The position numbers and the translations under genes are program-made. Shown here one piece after another: positions 28,655 to 37,704 of a DNA stretch of 64,000 nucleotides. Every line of letters begins with the position of its first letter. Positions within the stretch are counted from its first letter, which is position 1. Where the stretch lies: contig JAKFXX010000002.1 of assembly GCA_021731145.1 (NCBI GenBank), positions 1 through 64,000 of the forward strand, read 5' to 3'. Origin of the DNA: Gammaproteobacteria bacterium (GTDB lineage: Bacteria > Pseudomonadota > Gammaproteobacteria > Ga0077554 > Ga007554). The notes beneath the pieces were generated by a model. The model was given only the letters and a program-made list of their open reading frames with translations. It was not told the origin of the DNA and did no database searches.

Positions 28655-28978
28655 TTAGTCCAATCGGGTTTGTCTATTGTGTGCCCCGCCTCCAGTTGTT
28701 GCTTTGTACCTTTTTACATGGATCGCCCTTTCGTTCTTACGCGCCTGTGCGAGATCAAAGGCCATTTGCAGTGCAAGCCAGCCCTCAGCCGTGCCGCCAA
28801 AGGCCTTGCCGAGGCGGATCGTCATTTCCGGTGAAATCCCCGCTTTGCCGTTCACGAGATTATTCAAGGCCTGGCGGGTCACGCCAAGCACGTCTGCCGC
28901 TTTCGTGACGGTGAGCGCAAGGGGTTCCAGGCAGTCATAGCGCACCGACATCCCAGGGTGCGGTGGGTTTTTCATCAT
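28655..28978 (-). CDS. higA: HigA-type antitoxin (XRE family), without a HigB
   Basis: A 107-residue protein with a helix-turn-helix (LTVTKAADVLGVTRQALNNLVNGKAGISPEMTIRLGKAF) and the HigA start HPGMSVRYDCLEPL. HigA binds its own operator and neutralises the HigB RNase. The normal partner gene would lie just upstream (above 28980 on the minus strand), but no HigB frame is present there. The C-terminal RYKATTGGGAHNRQTRLD is unusual. AGAGGTGG precedes the two possible Met starts. It is an orphan, probably left by island decay. Confidence 0.8.
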   Translation of the reverse strand: MMKNPPHPGMSVRYDCLEPLALTVTKAADVLGVTRQALNNLVNGKAGISPEMTIRLGKAFGGTAEGWLALQMAFDLAQARKNERAIHVKRYKATTGGGAHNRQTRLD

Positions 28979-29101
28979 GTCACCACCTCTTTTGTATCAA
29001 TGGTAATCCACTAAATCAACATCACACACGTGACCCCAGCGCTGGTGCTGAAAGTGGCCTCAGATTCGGTACCCTTCTGTTATTGCACCGAATGTGAGCT
29101 A

Positions 29102-30274
29102 TCACGTGGGCTTTAAAGGAAATAGAGTCGTAAAATACAGAGGGTGCTTCCTCACTTTTCGACGCGCAGGTATCAACGACTTTAATTCTGGTGTCAAAGA
29201 AGATACAGCAACTAACCCTAAGCTTATCACGTTAAATAGATTTTCTTCCCATGCCGCAGAAAACGAGGTGACTAGAGATAACCCTCCAGTTGCTCCACCT
29301 CCTTTAGTTAAGGACGCTATTCTTAATTTTTCCCATTCCGTTGCCAAATTTTCTTTCTTTTGTTCAAACTCGCCCTTAAGATCTATTATCAGCTTTTTAG
29401 CTTCATCAGCGCTATCAGGCTGTGATTTCCCTAATACGTTTGCTTTTGATATTACATAATCTCGAAATGTGGCTATTTTTGGCAGTATCTCTCTGCGGAT
29501 CTTCAAAACATCATCCCAACTCATCTCGTTTAAAGCTTGCTCAAGCTCCCATGCATCTACAACTTCAAGCGAAATACTGTAATTGGTGAATTCCTGTAAA
29601 GAGTGGGCTCCTATAGTGCCAGTACGGTCGGACAAAAACACTTTTGAAATATTATGATTTACAGTATCGCAAGCTATAGGAAAGCAATTCTCAGTGTAAG
29701 CGCGGCGCATATATTTTAAAGCGCGCCCTACTCGCAAATAAGCGAGAGCTTGCCATGCATAGTCTATCCCCGATAATTTATACGGGTTATTAACTTTAAG
29801 TTCATATTTCGAATGGAATCCAGATTGAGCCATACCACCACCGCAAATCATTCCGTTTGGAATAATTACGTTGGGTTTGTTTTGAGAAAGGTCGGGGATC
29901 GCATTTACTATAAACTCTGGTTCACTAATGGCAGAGTTATAAAGCATAAAGTTTACCCCAGCCTCGTCGGGATTTTTTTGCAACGGTGCCAATATTCTCA
30001 ATATACCTTTTCTTTGAAGAATTTTAGTATCGCCTAGTAAATAGGAATATTCTTCCAGAAAGTTTTCAGTTCTTGGATAAGCGGCATAATCTTCCCACCT
30101 TACAGTCATATTTGGGAATGTTTCTGTTATTTCACCAGCGTTCACAAGAGCACGATCCTTCGGATCAATAACAGAAACTGAATCAAAAAATAAAAGCTGA
30201 CGCTTTAACGCAGCCTGACTCAACGGGCCATCTCCAGGGATGATCAATCCATGCATATTTCTTTTATCGGCCAT
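29102..30274 (-). CDS. Unrecognised 390-residue protein of low GC
   Basis: A soluble protein (MADKRNMHGLIIPGDGPLSQ...) in clearly AT-richer DNA than its nif neighbours, which suggests transfer. The middle is unassigned, and residues ~300-330 form a helical, charged segment (LIIDLKGEFEQKKENLATEW) typical of a coiled coil. No nuclease or ATPase motif can be seen. It lies about 190 bp downstream of the type IIG gene in the same direction. A defence-related role is a guess from the neighbourhood only. Confidence 0.75.
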   Translation of the reverse strand: MADKRNMHGLIIPGDGPLSQAALKRQLLFFDSVSVIDPKDRALVNAGEITETFPNMTVRWEDYAAYPRTENFLEEYSYLLGDTKILQRKGILRILAPLQKNPDEAGVNFMLYNSAISEPEFIVNAIPDLSQNKPNVIIPNGMICGGGMAQSGFHSKYELKVNNPYKLSGIDYAWQALAYLRVGRALKYMRRAYTENCFPIACDTVNHNISKVFLSDRTGTIGAHSLQEFTNYSISLEVVDAWELEQALNEMSWDDVLKIRREILPKIATFRDYVISKANVLGKSQPDSADEAKKLIIDLKGEFEQKKENLATEWEKLRIASLTKGGGATGGLSLVTSFSAAWEENLFNVISLGLVAVSSLTPELKSLIPARRKVRKHPLYFTTLFPLKPT

Positions 30275-30462
30275 GTTTTTTAGCTCTCATACAACCCGCA
30301 GACGTTTCGGACGTTCGTTAGGCATTCATCGCCATCTGCTTCATGTTTAGAGAAGACCCATACCTGCGCTTCCTTCTCGCCCCTTGTCTCCGGTGTGGCG
30401 AACTGGCGCAGATAGAACTGTGGAATCCAGTGCTGGTGCTTCGGGCGGTTCACGGGCAGAAC

Positions 30463-33294
30463 TCAAGACGCATAACGAGGCTTAGGGGCGCGCTTGGGTT
30501 TTGCCGCGCCAGGCAGCAGACTCGTGTATTTCCGGTACAGATCGAACAGGAGCGCGACGCGCTCGGCGTCGTTCTTGAAATTTTTCTTGCCGTAGGCGGC
30601 GTCCACCGCCGCGTCGAGTTTTTGGTGGGCTTTTACCAGGACGGGCGGCATGGTGAGCGGGTCGTAAAGATCAGCAAGTGTGGCGTCGGGGAATCGCGCG
30701 CGGGCGTCGAGCACGGCGTGCGCGGCGGCTTCGATTTTTTCGCGCTGCGTGTCGCTGGGCGGGTCGGGCCAGGGGAAGTTGTTGTAGACGATGCTGGCAG
30801 AATATTGATAATCACTTTTCATCCTACCGCACACCGCTCGCATCCAGGCCATGTGCATGGCTGATTGCAAAACGCCAAAGTCATAGCGATTCGCATTGGG
30901 TACGACCAGTACGGACGGATTAATGATGACTTCGGGCTTCAAGAAGCCGAGCGGCACATAGTGCCGAGCTTCAGACGATACTTTAGGAATTAGAAGGTAT
31001 GGAGAGGTAGGCTGACGATCTTCCCCAAACTCGGTGGGTGTTCGCGCTAGCTCCCGTGTTGACGCCTTTACGCTTTTTAGCCGCTCCTGTCGCACAGCTT
31101 CGACACGTGCTAACACCTTTGGCATGGCACGTAAGATTTGCGGGCTCATGCCTTTTAGCCACAGGCAAAAGCGCTTTCCTCCGTTAAGAAATTCTTCGCT
31201 ACCGATGAATTCACGAATGAAAGGCTGCGCCGCAGGCTCGGAGGCAAGGAACTCTTCGAGTTCGCTCTCTTCAATAACGAAATGGCCGAAATCTACGGCC
31301 TTGCTTCCAAATACGATCTCCGGAGTATTGCCGAGTGGTGTCATTCGCTTTTCGATCAAAACAGAAACGGTATCCGTAAGATACGGAGATATGTTCGCCA
31401 CTTTGACGGCATGGGGCTCTCCCCTGATGTTTTCGTATTCGTAAATCGTTTTCTTATCCGTGTCGAATGCGCCGAAGCCAATGATGACGCAATGCACCGC
31501 CGCCATGCCGCGCGCTTCGTTGCTCCATTGGAAAGTGCGGTGGGCGAAGTGGATATGAATTCCTTGCGCAAGTAGCCAGCTCCAGAGCACACCGACTTGC
31601 TCGCCTTGGGTGATGCTGTTGGTGGAAACGAAGGCGGCGCGTATTGTAGGAACGCCACCCCCGTCGCGATTGGTAGCCATCGCGCCGGGGGCGGCGCTCC
31701 TACGGTGCAAGGCCATGTATTGCGCCGCTTTCACGTACCATGCCGCCACGAAGTCCAACACGCCCGAGCCTTTGATTGGCGCGAACAGTGCGGCAACATC
31801 GGCCTTTTGCTCAGGACTCTGTTCTTTCTTGCCTACGAACGGCGGATTCCCGAGCACATAACTCGCGCGCTGCGCAGGTAGCACGTCGTTCCACTCCAGC
31901 GTCAGCGCGTTCGCATGATGAATATGCGGCGTGCTGGTGAGGGGGATGCGCGCGAAATACATGCCGAATTCTTCGGACACGCGCACGTTCATCTGGTGGT
32001 CCATAAGCCACAGCGCAACTTGGGCGATTTGCGCGGGGAATTCTTCGATCTCGATGCCGTAGAACTGATCGACGTCGAGCTGCAATTCCTGGTGGATGTC
32101 GAGGAAGCGCGAGCCGGGGCCGCTATGCACGGCGCGCAGCATTTCCAGTTCCAACAGACGCAACTCGCGATAGGCGATAACGAGAAAGTTGCCGCAGCCG
32201 CAGGCGGGATCGAAAAAAGTCAACGTGCGCAGTTTTTTGTGGAATTCGAACAGTTTGTTCTTGTGGTTGCGCACGTGCTGGAACTCGGCCCATAGCTCGT
32301 CGAGGAACAGTGGTTTAATGAGCTTGAGGATGTTTTCCTCGCTGGTGTAGTGCGCGCCCAGGTTACGCCGTGCCTTGTCGTCCATGATGGATTGAAACAG
32401 CGCGCCGAAAATCGCCGGTGAAATCGCGGCCCAATCCAGCGCACAGCAATCGAGCAACGCGTCGCGCATCGCAGAGTCAAAATCGGCGATTGGCAACATT
32501 TCCTCGAACAGCTTGCCATTCACATACGGAAACGCGGCGAGCTGTTCGTCAAGATTAGATGAGCGTTTGGCGGCCGGCGTGTTGAGCACCTGAAAAAATT
32601 TGGCGAGCTGCGCGCCGAGGTCGGAGCCGTCTTGCGCGGTGCGCTCCTCAAGCCAGATGCGGAAACTTCCGGCGGGTTGGAAGATGCCGGTGTCTTCGGC
32701 GAACAGCGAGAACAACAAGCGCACGAGCAGCACTTCGAGCGCATGGCCGGTGAATCCGCTGGCCTTGAGCCGGTCATGCAGCCGCCCCATGCGCTCGGCG
32801 GCTTTGATGTTGACCGGGTTCTGCGCCTGGATGACCTGGGTTTGATAACCGGCGATGAAGGCGAAATGTTTGATGCGTTTGTGCAGGTCGGCGAGCAGAA
32901 ATTCGACTTCGGTGTTTTCTTCCAGGTCGTAAAGTCGGAAACGCGCGAAATCGGAAACCAGGATGTAGCGCGGCAAGTCGCGCTCGGCGATGCCGTCGAA
33001 ATATTCCGCCGCTTGCGCGAAGGCGCGGTGCAGGTCTTGGCCACGGCTCTTGTGTTCGATGAGCAACTTGCCTTTCCAAAAGGCGTCAATGCGTCCGTGT
33101 TTGACTTTTTCTCCGGCGCGCATCATTTGCACTTGCTTTTCGAAGATCGCGACGCGCTTGCGCTCAATACCAAAAATCGCAAAAAACTCGTTCCAGAAAC
33201 TTTGCGCCTCGGCACGCTCGGATTCCTCGCCCACCCACTTGCGCGAGAACTCGTGGGCGCGACTGCGGATTTCGTTCCAGGAAAGGGGCATCAC
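30463..33294 (-). CDS. MmeI-like type IIG restriction-modification enzyme
   Basis: A 943-residue single-chain nuclease-methyltransferase. The N-terminal nuclease site is D70-x9-E80-x-K82 (GRIDAFWKGKLLIEHK), the same spacing as MmeI. SAM motif I is FFDPACGCGNF (360-370) and the catalytic motif IV is NPPF (483-486), pointing to adenine-N6 methylation. The C-terminal half holds the target-recognition region. Residues ~529-551 come from a palindromic repeat inserted in frame just before AFVSTNSITQGEQVG, a conserved segment. Such enzymes need no separate partner. The insert may or may not impair activity. Confidence 0.88.
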   Translation of the reverse strand: MMPLSWNEIRSRAHEFSRKWVGEESERAEAQSFWNEFFAIFGIERKRVAIFEKQVQMMRAGEKVKHGRIDAFWKGKLLIEHKSRGQDLHRAFAQAAEYFDGIAERDLPRYILVSDFARFRLYDLEENTEVEFLLADLHKRIKHFAFIAGYQTQVIQAQNPVNIKAAERMGRLHDRLKASGFTGHALEVLLVRLLFSLFAEDTGIFQPAGSFRIWLEERTAQDGSDLGAQLAKFFQVLNTPAAKRSSNLDEQLAAFPYVNGKLFEEMLPIADFDSAMRDALLDCCALDWAAISPAIFGALFQSIMDDKARRNLGAHYTSEENILKLIKPLFLDELWAEFQHVRNHKNKLFEFHKKLRTLTFFDPACGCGNFLVIAYRELRLLELEMLRAVHSGPGSRFLDIHQELQLDVDQFYGIEIEEFPAQIAQVALWLMDHQMNVRVSEEFGMYFARIPLTSTPHIHHANALTLEWNDVLPAQRASYVLGNPPFVGKKEQSPEQKADVAALFAPIKGSGVLDFVAAWYVKAAQYMALHRRSAAPGAMATNRDGGGVPTIRAAFVSTNSITQGEQVGVLWSWLLAQGIHIHFAHRTFQWSNEARGMAAVHCVIIGFGAFDTDKKTIYEYENIRGEPHAVKVANISPYLTDTVSVLIEKRMTPLGNTPEIVFGSKAVDFGHFVIEESELEEFLASEPAAQPFIREFIGSEEFLNGGKRFCLWLKGMSPQILRAMPKVLARVEAVRQERLKSVKASTRELARTPTEFGEDRQPTSPYLLIPKVSSEARHYVPLGFLKPEVIINPSVLVVPNANRYDFGVLQSAMHMAWMRAVCGRMKSDYQYSASIVYNNFPWPDPPSDTQREKIEAAAHAVLDARARFPDATLADLYDPLTMPPVLVKAHQKLDAAVDAAYGKKNFKNDAERVALLFDLYRKYTSLLPGAAKPKRAPKPRYAS
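31646..31703. repeat. In-frame REP-type palindrome inside the type IIG gene
   Basis: Two 25-base arms (31646-31670 and 31679-31703) pair with three mismatches around an 8-base loop. They begin gtaggaacgcc and end ggcgctcctac. The element is translated as part of the PGAMATNRDGGGVPTI peptide without a stop or frame change. Confidence 0.8.
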
Positions 33295-33517
33295 TCTTCC
33301 ATTCAGGTGGCGTTGGTTTAACTTCTAATCAAATTCATTATCAAATGGCTCATGGGTGAAACATGTTCCATTCAGCGCACAACCGCAGGGGTTACTCTTG
33401 AAGTATAAGGTTTCACGTCAAGACTGTCCCGCCATTTTTTAATGTTGAGGACAATATCAAGCAATGACGCCGTCCATTCACACACCAGTGCGATACCTGA
33501 TTCAGAGCGCAGACAAA

Positions 33518-33634
33518 CTACTCCACCACCACAATATTCACCAACTTCCCCGGCACCACAGCGGTCTTTTTGATCTGCTTGCCGCTTACAAAGCGTTGCA
33601 CATTTTCATCGGCCAACGCGGTAAGTTGGACTCG
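33518..33634 (-). pseudogene. leuS: C-terminal remnant of leucyl-tRNA synthetase (leuS)
   Basis: The minus strand reads QLTALADENVQRFVSGKQIK followed by KTAVVPGKLVNIVVVE and a stop. This is the conserved end of LeuRS (KxxVVPGKLVNIVV). Upstream, the frame continues without LeuRS similarity, so only about 37 codons remain. The rest of 33295-33982 shows no gene. This fragment marks a recombination or insertion scar beside the type IIG gene. Confidence 0.75.
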
Positions 33635-33879
33635 TAGGTTGGTGCTGAATGAAATGAAGTCCAACATCATGCGGCGGAGAACGCATGCATTACCAGGGAG
33701 ATGTTGGGCGTCGCAAGCTCAGCGCCAACCTTGTGCTTTTGCGAGTATGCCTTACATGAATTTTCCTGATTTTTTAACAACCCTATCTTTTATTATATAG
33801 GCACTCGGGCTTTGATGCCTTGCTTTACAATGTTGAGGGTGTAAAGATGGGTTGTTTTAAGCGAAGAATGTCAAAAATC

Positions 33880-33921
33880 AAGACGTGACCCCAGGTTTTT
33901 AAGACGTGACCCCAGGTTTTT
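33880..33921. repeat. Two tandem copies of a 21-bp unit
   Basis: aagacgtgaccccaggtttt plus one t is repeated exactly at 33880-33900 and 33901-33921. A similar acgtgacccca occurs at 29030, on the other side of the defence-like genes. It may be a duplication product of the island boundary. Confidence 0.7.
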
Positions 33922-33982
33922 CCGGCTCCCTCATTGAGTACGATCTCAAAAAGGTGAGGAGGTCTACCATTGCCTTCCGGTG

Positions 33983-34717
33983 TTAGGCACGGGACTCGGA
34001 CCACAAGTCAATTTGCCGGAGTAATAGCCGCCCCAAAGGCGTGATATCATAACCCCTCACTTTCGGACCGCCCGTGTAGCTGTCAAATACAAGCTGTTTA
34101 GTCTTACTGTCAGTTTCGTAGCGCTGCTTTAGAAGGCCAAGGCTGGTCAAGTGCTCCTTATAGCTCTCTTGTAGAGCCCTCTTGTCCAAGGTTTCTTGGC
34201 CACTACCATTGTACGCAGGTATGGGTTCGAGTATGGTTTTGTGTTTTTCTCTGTATTCCGAATCGCCGCCCATGGTTGGCTCAGCATAGAACCGGAGCCA
34301 GACCACCTCAATGTCATTTATCTCGCCAAGAATTCTGAGGAGATGTTTGGACTCAGCATAAGAAGCGACTGCAGACGAAATGCCATTCGCTAGCAGCGCA
34401 GATAAGTACTGGCGTCGCTCGTCAGAAACGGAACGCGAAGCTTGCCTTACCCCCTCTTCCATTAAGTCAGTGAAGTTCTCGTCTTTGAACTGGGCGCGGA
34501 CATGTGTCTGGTCTAAGCGCGATAGTTTCGCTTCAAGCTCCAGCGCGAACTTGGTAAGGCGGTCTATCCGTTGGTTTGGAATAATGCTGCCAGCAAGTTC
34601 GGAAAGAAGAGAACCTGCGAATGGAACCATACCAAGCACAGCTTTTGCTGCGGAAGTCACGTAGTCAACAGGCGCAGGTTGAAGACTCGCTGCAGTGTCA
34701 GATTCGTTAGTTGCCAT
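33983..34717 (-). CDS. Unrecognised 244-residue protein with an Abi-alpha-like N-terminus
   Basis: Starts MATNESDTAASLQPAPVDYV. The segment AAKAVLGMVPFAGSLLSELA leading into IIPNQRIDRLTKFALELEAK recalls proteins grouped around abortive-infection/DUF4393 families (hydrophobic helix followed by a charged coil), but the match is from memory. The C-terminus (VRGYDITPLGRLLLRQIDLW) looks like a winged-helix end. It lies in the defence-like stretch with the type IIG enzyme. A role in phage defence is inferred, not shown. Confidence 0.7.
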   Translation of the reverse strand: MATNESDTAASLQPAPVDYVTSAAKAVLGMVPFAGSLLSELAGSIIPNQRIDRLTKFALELEAKLSRLDQTHVRAQFKDENFTDLMEEGVRQASRSVSDERRQYLSALLANGISSAVASYAESKHLLRILGEINDIEVVWLRFYAEPTMGGDSEYREKHKTILEPIPAYNGSGQETLDKRALQESYKEHLTSLGLLKQRYETDSKTKQLVFDSYTGGPKVRGYDITPLGRLLLRQIDLWSESRA

Positions 34718-35043
34718 CTTGGAAAATGCCTAATGTAACGCAGTTGAGCGACGCTGTCCCACCGACCAGCACAGCATCCGGCAGGATGCGTTGCAGGCGG
34801 GCAGCCGATGACACACCATGAGGGTCATGGCCTTACATTTGACACCACCCCCCAAAAAAACCAAACTACTCAATCCCTTTTTTCTACCCACCTCACCGCT
34901 CGATTCCCCCCAAGGTAATTTGATCCTAAAAAAGCAGTTGCCGGTTTTACAGGATAACAACGACGTATGTGCGAATAAATTCACACATACGCATGCAATA
35001 CAACAGCATGAAACTATTTTATATTTTACACCAACTTCTATTT
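34718..35043. other. 326-bp gap before the amine oxidase end
   Basis: No gene. It carries a perfect 8-base inverted repeat cgtatgtg...cacatacg (34964-34991, loop gaataaatt-rich), which could be an operator or an attenuator hairpin, and C-rich runs near 34850. Both flanking genes are on the minus strand, so part of it should be the promoter of the 244-residue gene. Confidence 0.5.
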
Positions 35044-36648
35044 TTAGGTTGATGCCGATGCAGGTAAGGGAATACTGGTACTCCCCTTGCTCAGCAGTAC
35101 GTTGTTCACGTTGATCGCAAACTCGCGCCAGGCGGCGGCGAGATCGCGGGAGATGGTTTCTATGTAATCCTTGGCGGGGTGATGTTCGTCAGGAAAATTC
35201 GAGATCGCACAAGAACCCCTGTTGAACTGCACAACCTCTTCGAGCAACGACATGTTGAAGCCATCGAATGATTCAAGCAAGCTTAGGGTAAGATCGGAAC
35301 GGCCGCGCTGAACGCCCACGGCAGCGGTGTCGAAGGGCAACCCGCCCAACTGCTCCAGGGTTTCGCTGTACATCTGCTCCACGGTGTCGAGTATGGCGCG
35401 TTGGGTCAACTGCTCTTTGGCCTGTGCAGAGAGATGCCGATGCAAATGCTGGCGATAGCGTTCAAAAGCGCTTGCCCGCAATGCCGCCACACACGCGCTG
35501 AAACGGGCAAGACAGGCATCGTTGCCGGTCATCGGCTGCGCCCCGTCCTGTGCCGCAGAACTGATTTCGACTGCAAGAGCCCGCTGAATACGCGCCGCTA
35601 CCTCTAGCGCACCTTCCATATAACCGCCGCCATAGCCCGCAGTTTCCGAACCGCCCAGAAAGAGTTTACTGTTCCAAAGGGGACGGCGCAGATTCGGGTT
35701 GCCATATTCGGGATGACCATCGGAGGGTGTCAGATCCAGGGTGCTGCATGTAAAAGGTTCGGTGGCCCAGTCCTGTATGTGCTGTTCACCGTGGTCGGCT
35801 TCCTGGCCGAACACTTGCACAAGCTGACTCGATATCAGCATCGGCATGATGGCGGGATTAACCGAGGCACGGTACTGGGGCGATAAGGCAAAAAATCCGC
35901 CCAACGCGGCATGCTGTCCGCCCGCATTGCAGGCATCAAAAATTTCAGCAAGTACCGCCTGTTCATGGTTGACAAAGGCATTGCCCGATTCGCCAGCTCC
36001 ACGCCAGAAAGGTAGCTCATAACCGACCACGACCTTTGCCTGAGCCGCCATCCAGGTAGGGGTGGCGCGCATGGCCGCACGCATAGTCTCAGCAAGGGCG
36101 GGCTCAAAGCGCACCCGCTCTTCCAGCAATCGGGGTGGAAGAGCCAGCACGGCTTGCCGTGAGCGGACAATCGTCGTCACGTCGCCGGAACGGAACAGCA
36201 GTTCCACATGATCGCCCTTGTCGCGGATGGCCACCAGTTCCTGTTCCAGGTGAATCGCATCAGGCGGCAGGCGGCTGGTAAAGGCATCGACCAAAGTAGT
36301 CATGCCCCCTTCAAGGCGTCGGGCGCCTCCGTGCATGTTGTCCAACTGAATGGTCTCGGGTTTCTTATCTGGATCGGTGAGACGTAGAACAGTAGCGCCG
36401 TCATGCTGCGGGAAATCCTCCAAACCAAGATCATCTACCAGCTTGGTCATGCGCGGCTGTGTGTCGGGCCAAAACCAGGTCGGCCCGAGATCCAGCGTCA
36501 ACCCTGCGGTAGAACACCGCACTGAAAAAATGCGCCCGCCAAGACGACCGCGCGCCTCATACAAGGCAAAAGCGCGCCCCTGTCCATGCAGGTTGTTGGC
36601 AAGCGCCAACCCGCACAGTCCTCCGCCGACTATCACCGTATCCAGCAT
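35044..36648 (-). CDS. FAD-dependent amine oxidase / flavin monooxygenase-like protein
   Basis: About 534 residues. The N-terminus binds FAD (MLDTVIVGGGLCGLALANNL, then EARGRLGGRIFS) and the C-terminal flavin motif is GGSETAGYGGGYMEGALEVA. The family oxidises amines or related substrates; the substrate here is unknown. The last 140 residues are an extra helical region not needed by the core fold. ATG 36648 is preferred to an upstream GTG. A -24/-12 site may lie 37 bp upstream, which would link it to the nif regulon. Confidence 0.8.
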   Translation of the reverse strand: MLDTVIVGGGLCGLALANNLHGQGRAFALYEARGRLGGRIFSVRCSTAGLTLDLGPTWFWPDTQPRMTKLVDDLGLEDFPQHDGATVLRLTDPDKKPETIQLDNMHGGARRLEGGMTTLVDAFTSRLPPDAIHLEQELVAIRDKGDHVELLFRSGDVTTIVRSRQAVLALPPRLLEERVRFEPALAETMRAAMRATPTWMAAQAKVVVGYELPFWRGAGESGNAFVNHEQAVLAEIFDACNAGGQHAALGGFFALSPQYRASVNPAIMPMLISSQLVQVFGQEADHGEQHIQDWATEPFTCSTLDLTPSDGHPEYGNPNLRRPLWNSKLFLGGSETAGYGGGYMEGALEVAARIQRALAVEISSAAQDGAQPMTGNDACLARFSACVAALRASAFERYRQHLHRHLSAQAKEQLTQRAILDTVEQMYSETLEQLGGLPFDTAAVGVQRGRSDLTLSLLESFDGFNMSLLEEVVQFNRGSCAISNFPDEHHPAKDYIETISRDLAAAWREFAINVNNVLLSKGSTSIPLPASAST

Positions 36649-36684
36649 AATCCATCTCACAATTTTTATGATGCTAATGCATCA

Positions 36685-36699
36685 GCAAGCTTTATGCCC
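36685..36699 (-). promoter_or_regulatory. Candidate sigma54 promoter of the amine oxidase gene
   Basis: On the minus strand GGGCATAAAGCTTGC fits the GG-N10-GC spacing with a good TTGC -12 part and an imperfect -24. The start would be near 36673, 25 nt before the ATG. I see no TGT-N10-ACA site in the next 150 bp, so the support is partial. Confidence 0.35.
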
Positions 36700-36812
36700 A
36701 AGCGCTGATTGCGACAAACAATCTGCGCGGATCAAAAACAAACCTGATTAGCCCCCAAACTCAGCTAAATCCATGGAAGCCTTTTCTGGGTAGTCATTCC
36801 GGAGCAACTTTA

Positions 36813-36909
36813 CGTAGGTTGGGTTAGCCGCGAAGCAGCGTAACCCAACAGACTGCGCCATTTTTGCCCATAGCTTGTTGGGTTACGGCTACGCCTAACC
36901 CAACCTACG
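36813..36909. repeat. CGTAGGTTGGGTTAG palindromic repeat
   Basis: Perfect 15-base ends (cgtaggttgggttag ... ctaacccaacctacg), with an inner gcgtaacccaaca/tgttgggttacg pair. It is a widespread repeat type in proteobacteria, lying between the divergent amine oxidase and the Rieske gene end. The rest of 36649-36956 holds no gene. Confidence 0.8.
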
Positions 36910-36956
36910 AAGCTAGAAACATCCAGCTCCGTTATGCCCCGGCATGACAAGATAGT

Positions 36957-37331
36957 TCAGAAAAAGCTCTTTGGCCTGGATAAGACTTCTGCGTGGGTCA
37001 ATTCAGCAGATGTCGGCTCCACATCGGAAAGATTAACCTGAACCATCCCATCCTCGATGCGCAGTGGATATTCCTTCAGCGTCCAGCCGGTGGGCTGAAG
37101 ACATTTTCCCGTATGCCCATCGAATACCCAGCCATGAGCAATACAGTAGAGAATCCTGCCGTTGAAGTCGCCGCGCGCCAGCGATACCTTTTCATGAGGG
37201 CACGCCGCGTCATAGGCTTTCGGCTGTCCGCCATCTGCCCACATGACGATGATTTCCTTGTCGCCCACCATACAGGGAACCAGTTCTCCTTCAGACAGAA
37301 GGCGTTGCTTGCATACATTGACATAAGCCAT
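36957..37331 (-). CDS. Rieske-type 2Fe-2S protein
   Basis: A 124-residue soluble Rieske ferredoxin (start MAYVNVCKQRLL at 37331). Ligands Cys and His are in ACPHEKVSLARG and CIAHGWVFDGHTG. Such small Rieske proteins carry electrons to dioxygenases, and similar ones sit near nif genes in other diazotrophs. An extra C-terminal tail (ELTHAEVLSRPKSFF) is present. It stands between the amine oxidase and an unknown plus-strand gene. Confidence 0.85.
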   Translation of the reverse strand: MAYVNVCKQRLLSEGELVPCMVGDKEIIVMWADGGQPKAYDAACPHEKVSLARGDFNGRILYCIAHGWVFDGHTGKCLQPTGWTLKEYPLRIEDGMVQVNLSDVEPTSAELTHAEVLSRPKSFF

Positions 37332-37704
37332 ACGTGCTCCATTCCTTTTGAATGCTGTGGCAAGCAGGCGTGGGGAAATCATGATCCCTTGCCGCCACCA
37401 TTAATCAGCCATGTTGCATTACCGACAAAACCAGGTACCAAGGAAAGGGAAGGCAAGAAATATGCCTCTGATTTCGCCTTGCGAAAAACGAAAAAAACTT
37501 GACTCAACGTGAACGCCTGAAGTAAAAACTAATCACCAGCACAACACGCCGATCAGGCATTCACGTTCGGGCAGAATACGCATATTCGCCGGATGACAAG
37601 GTTTGTATCTTACACATGGTTCTGGCCGATAGCGGTTCAGGATCGGATTGGCATTTGATCGTTGTTTCGCCGTGGCGTGCAACAGGTAGCAGACGGAGAG
37701 CGGC
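37332..37704. other. 373-bp divergent region between the Rieske gene and the 103-residue gene
   Basis: No gene is seen. It must contain the promoters of both flanking genes. AAAAGGAATGGAG precedes the Rieske ATG. No convincing -24/-12 or TGT-N10-ACA site was found. Confidence 0.5.
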
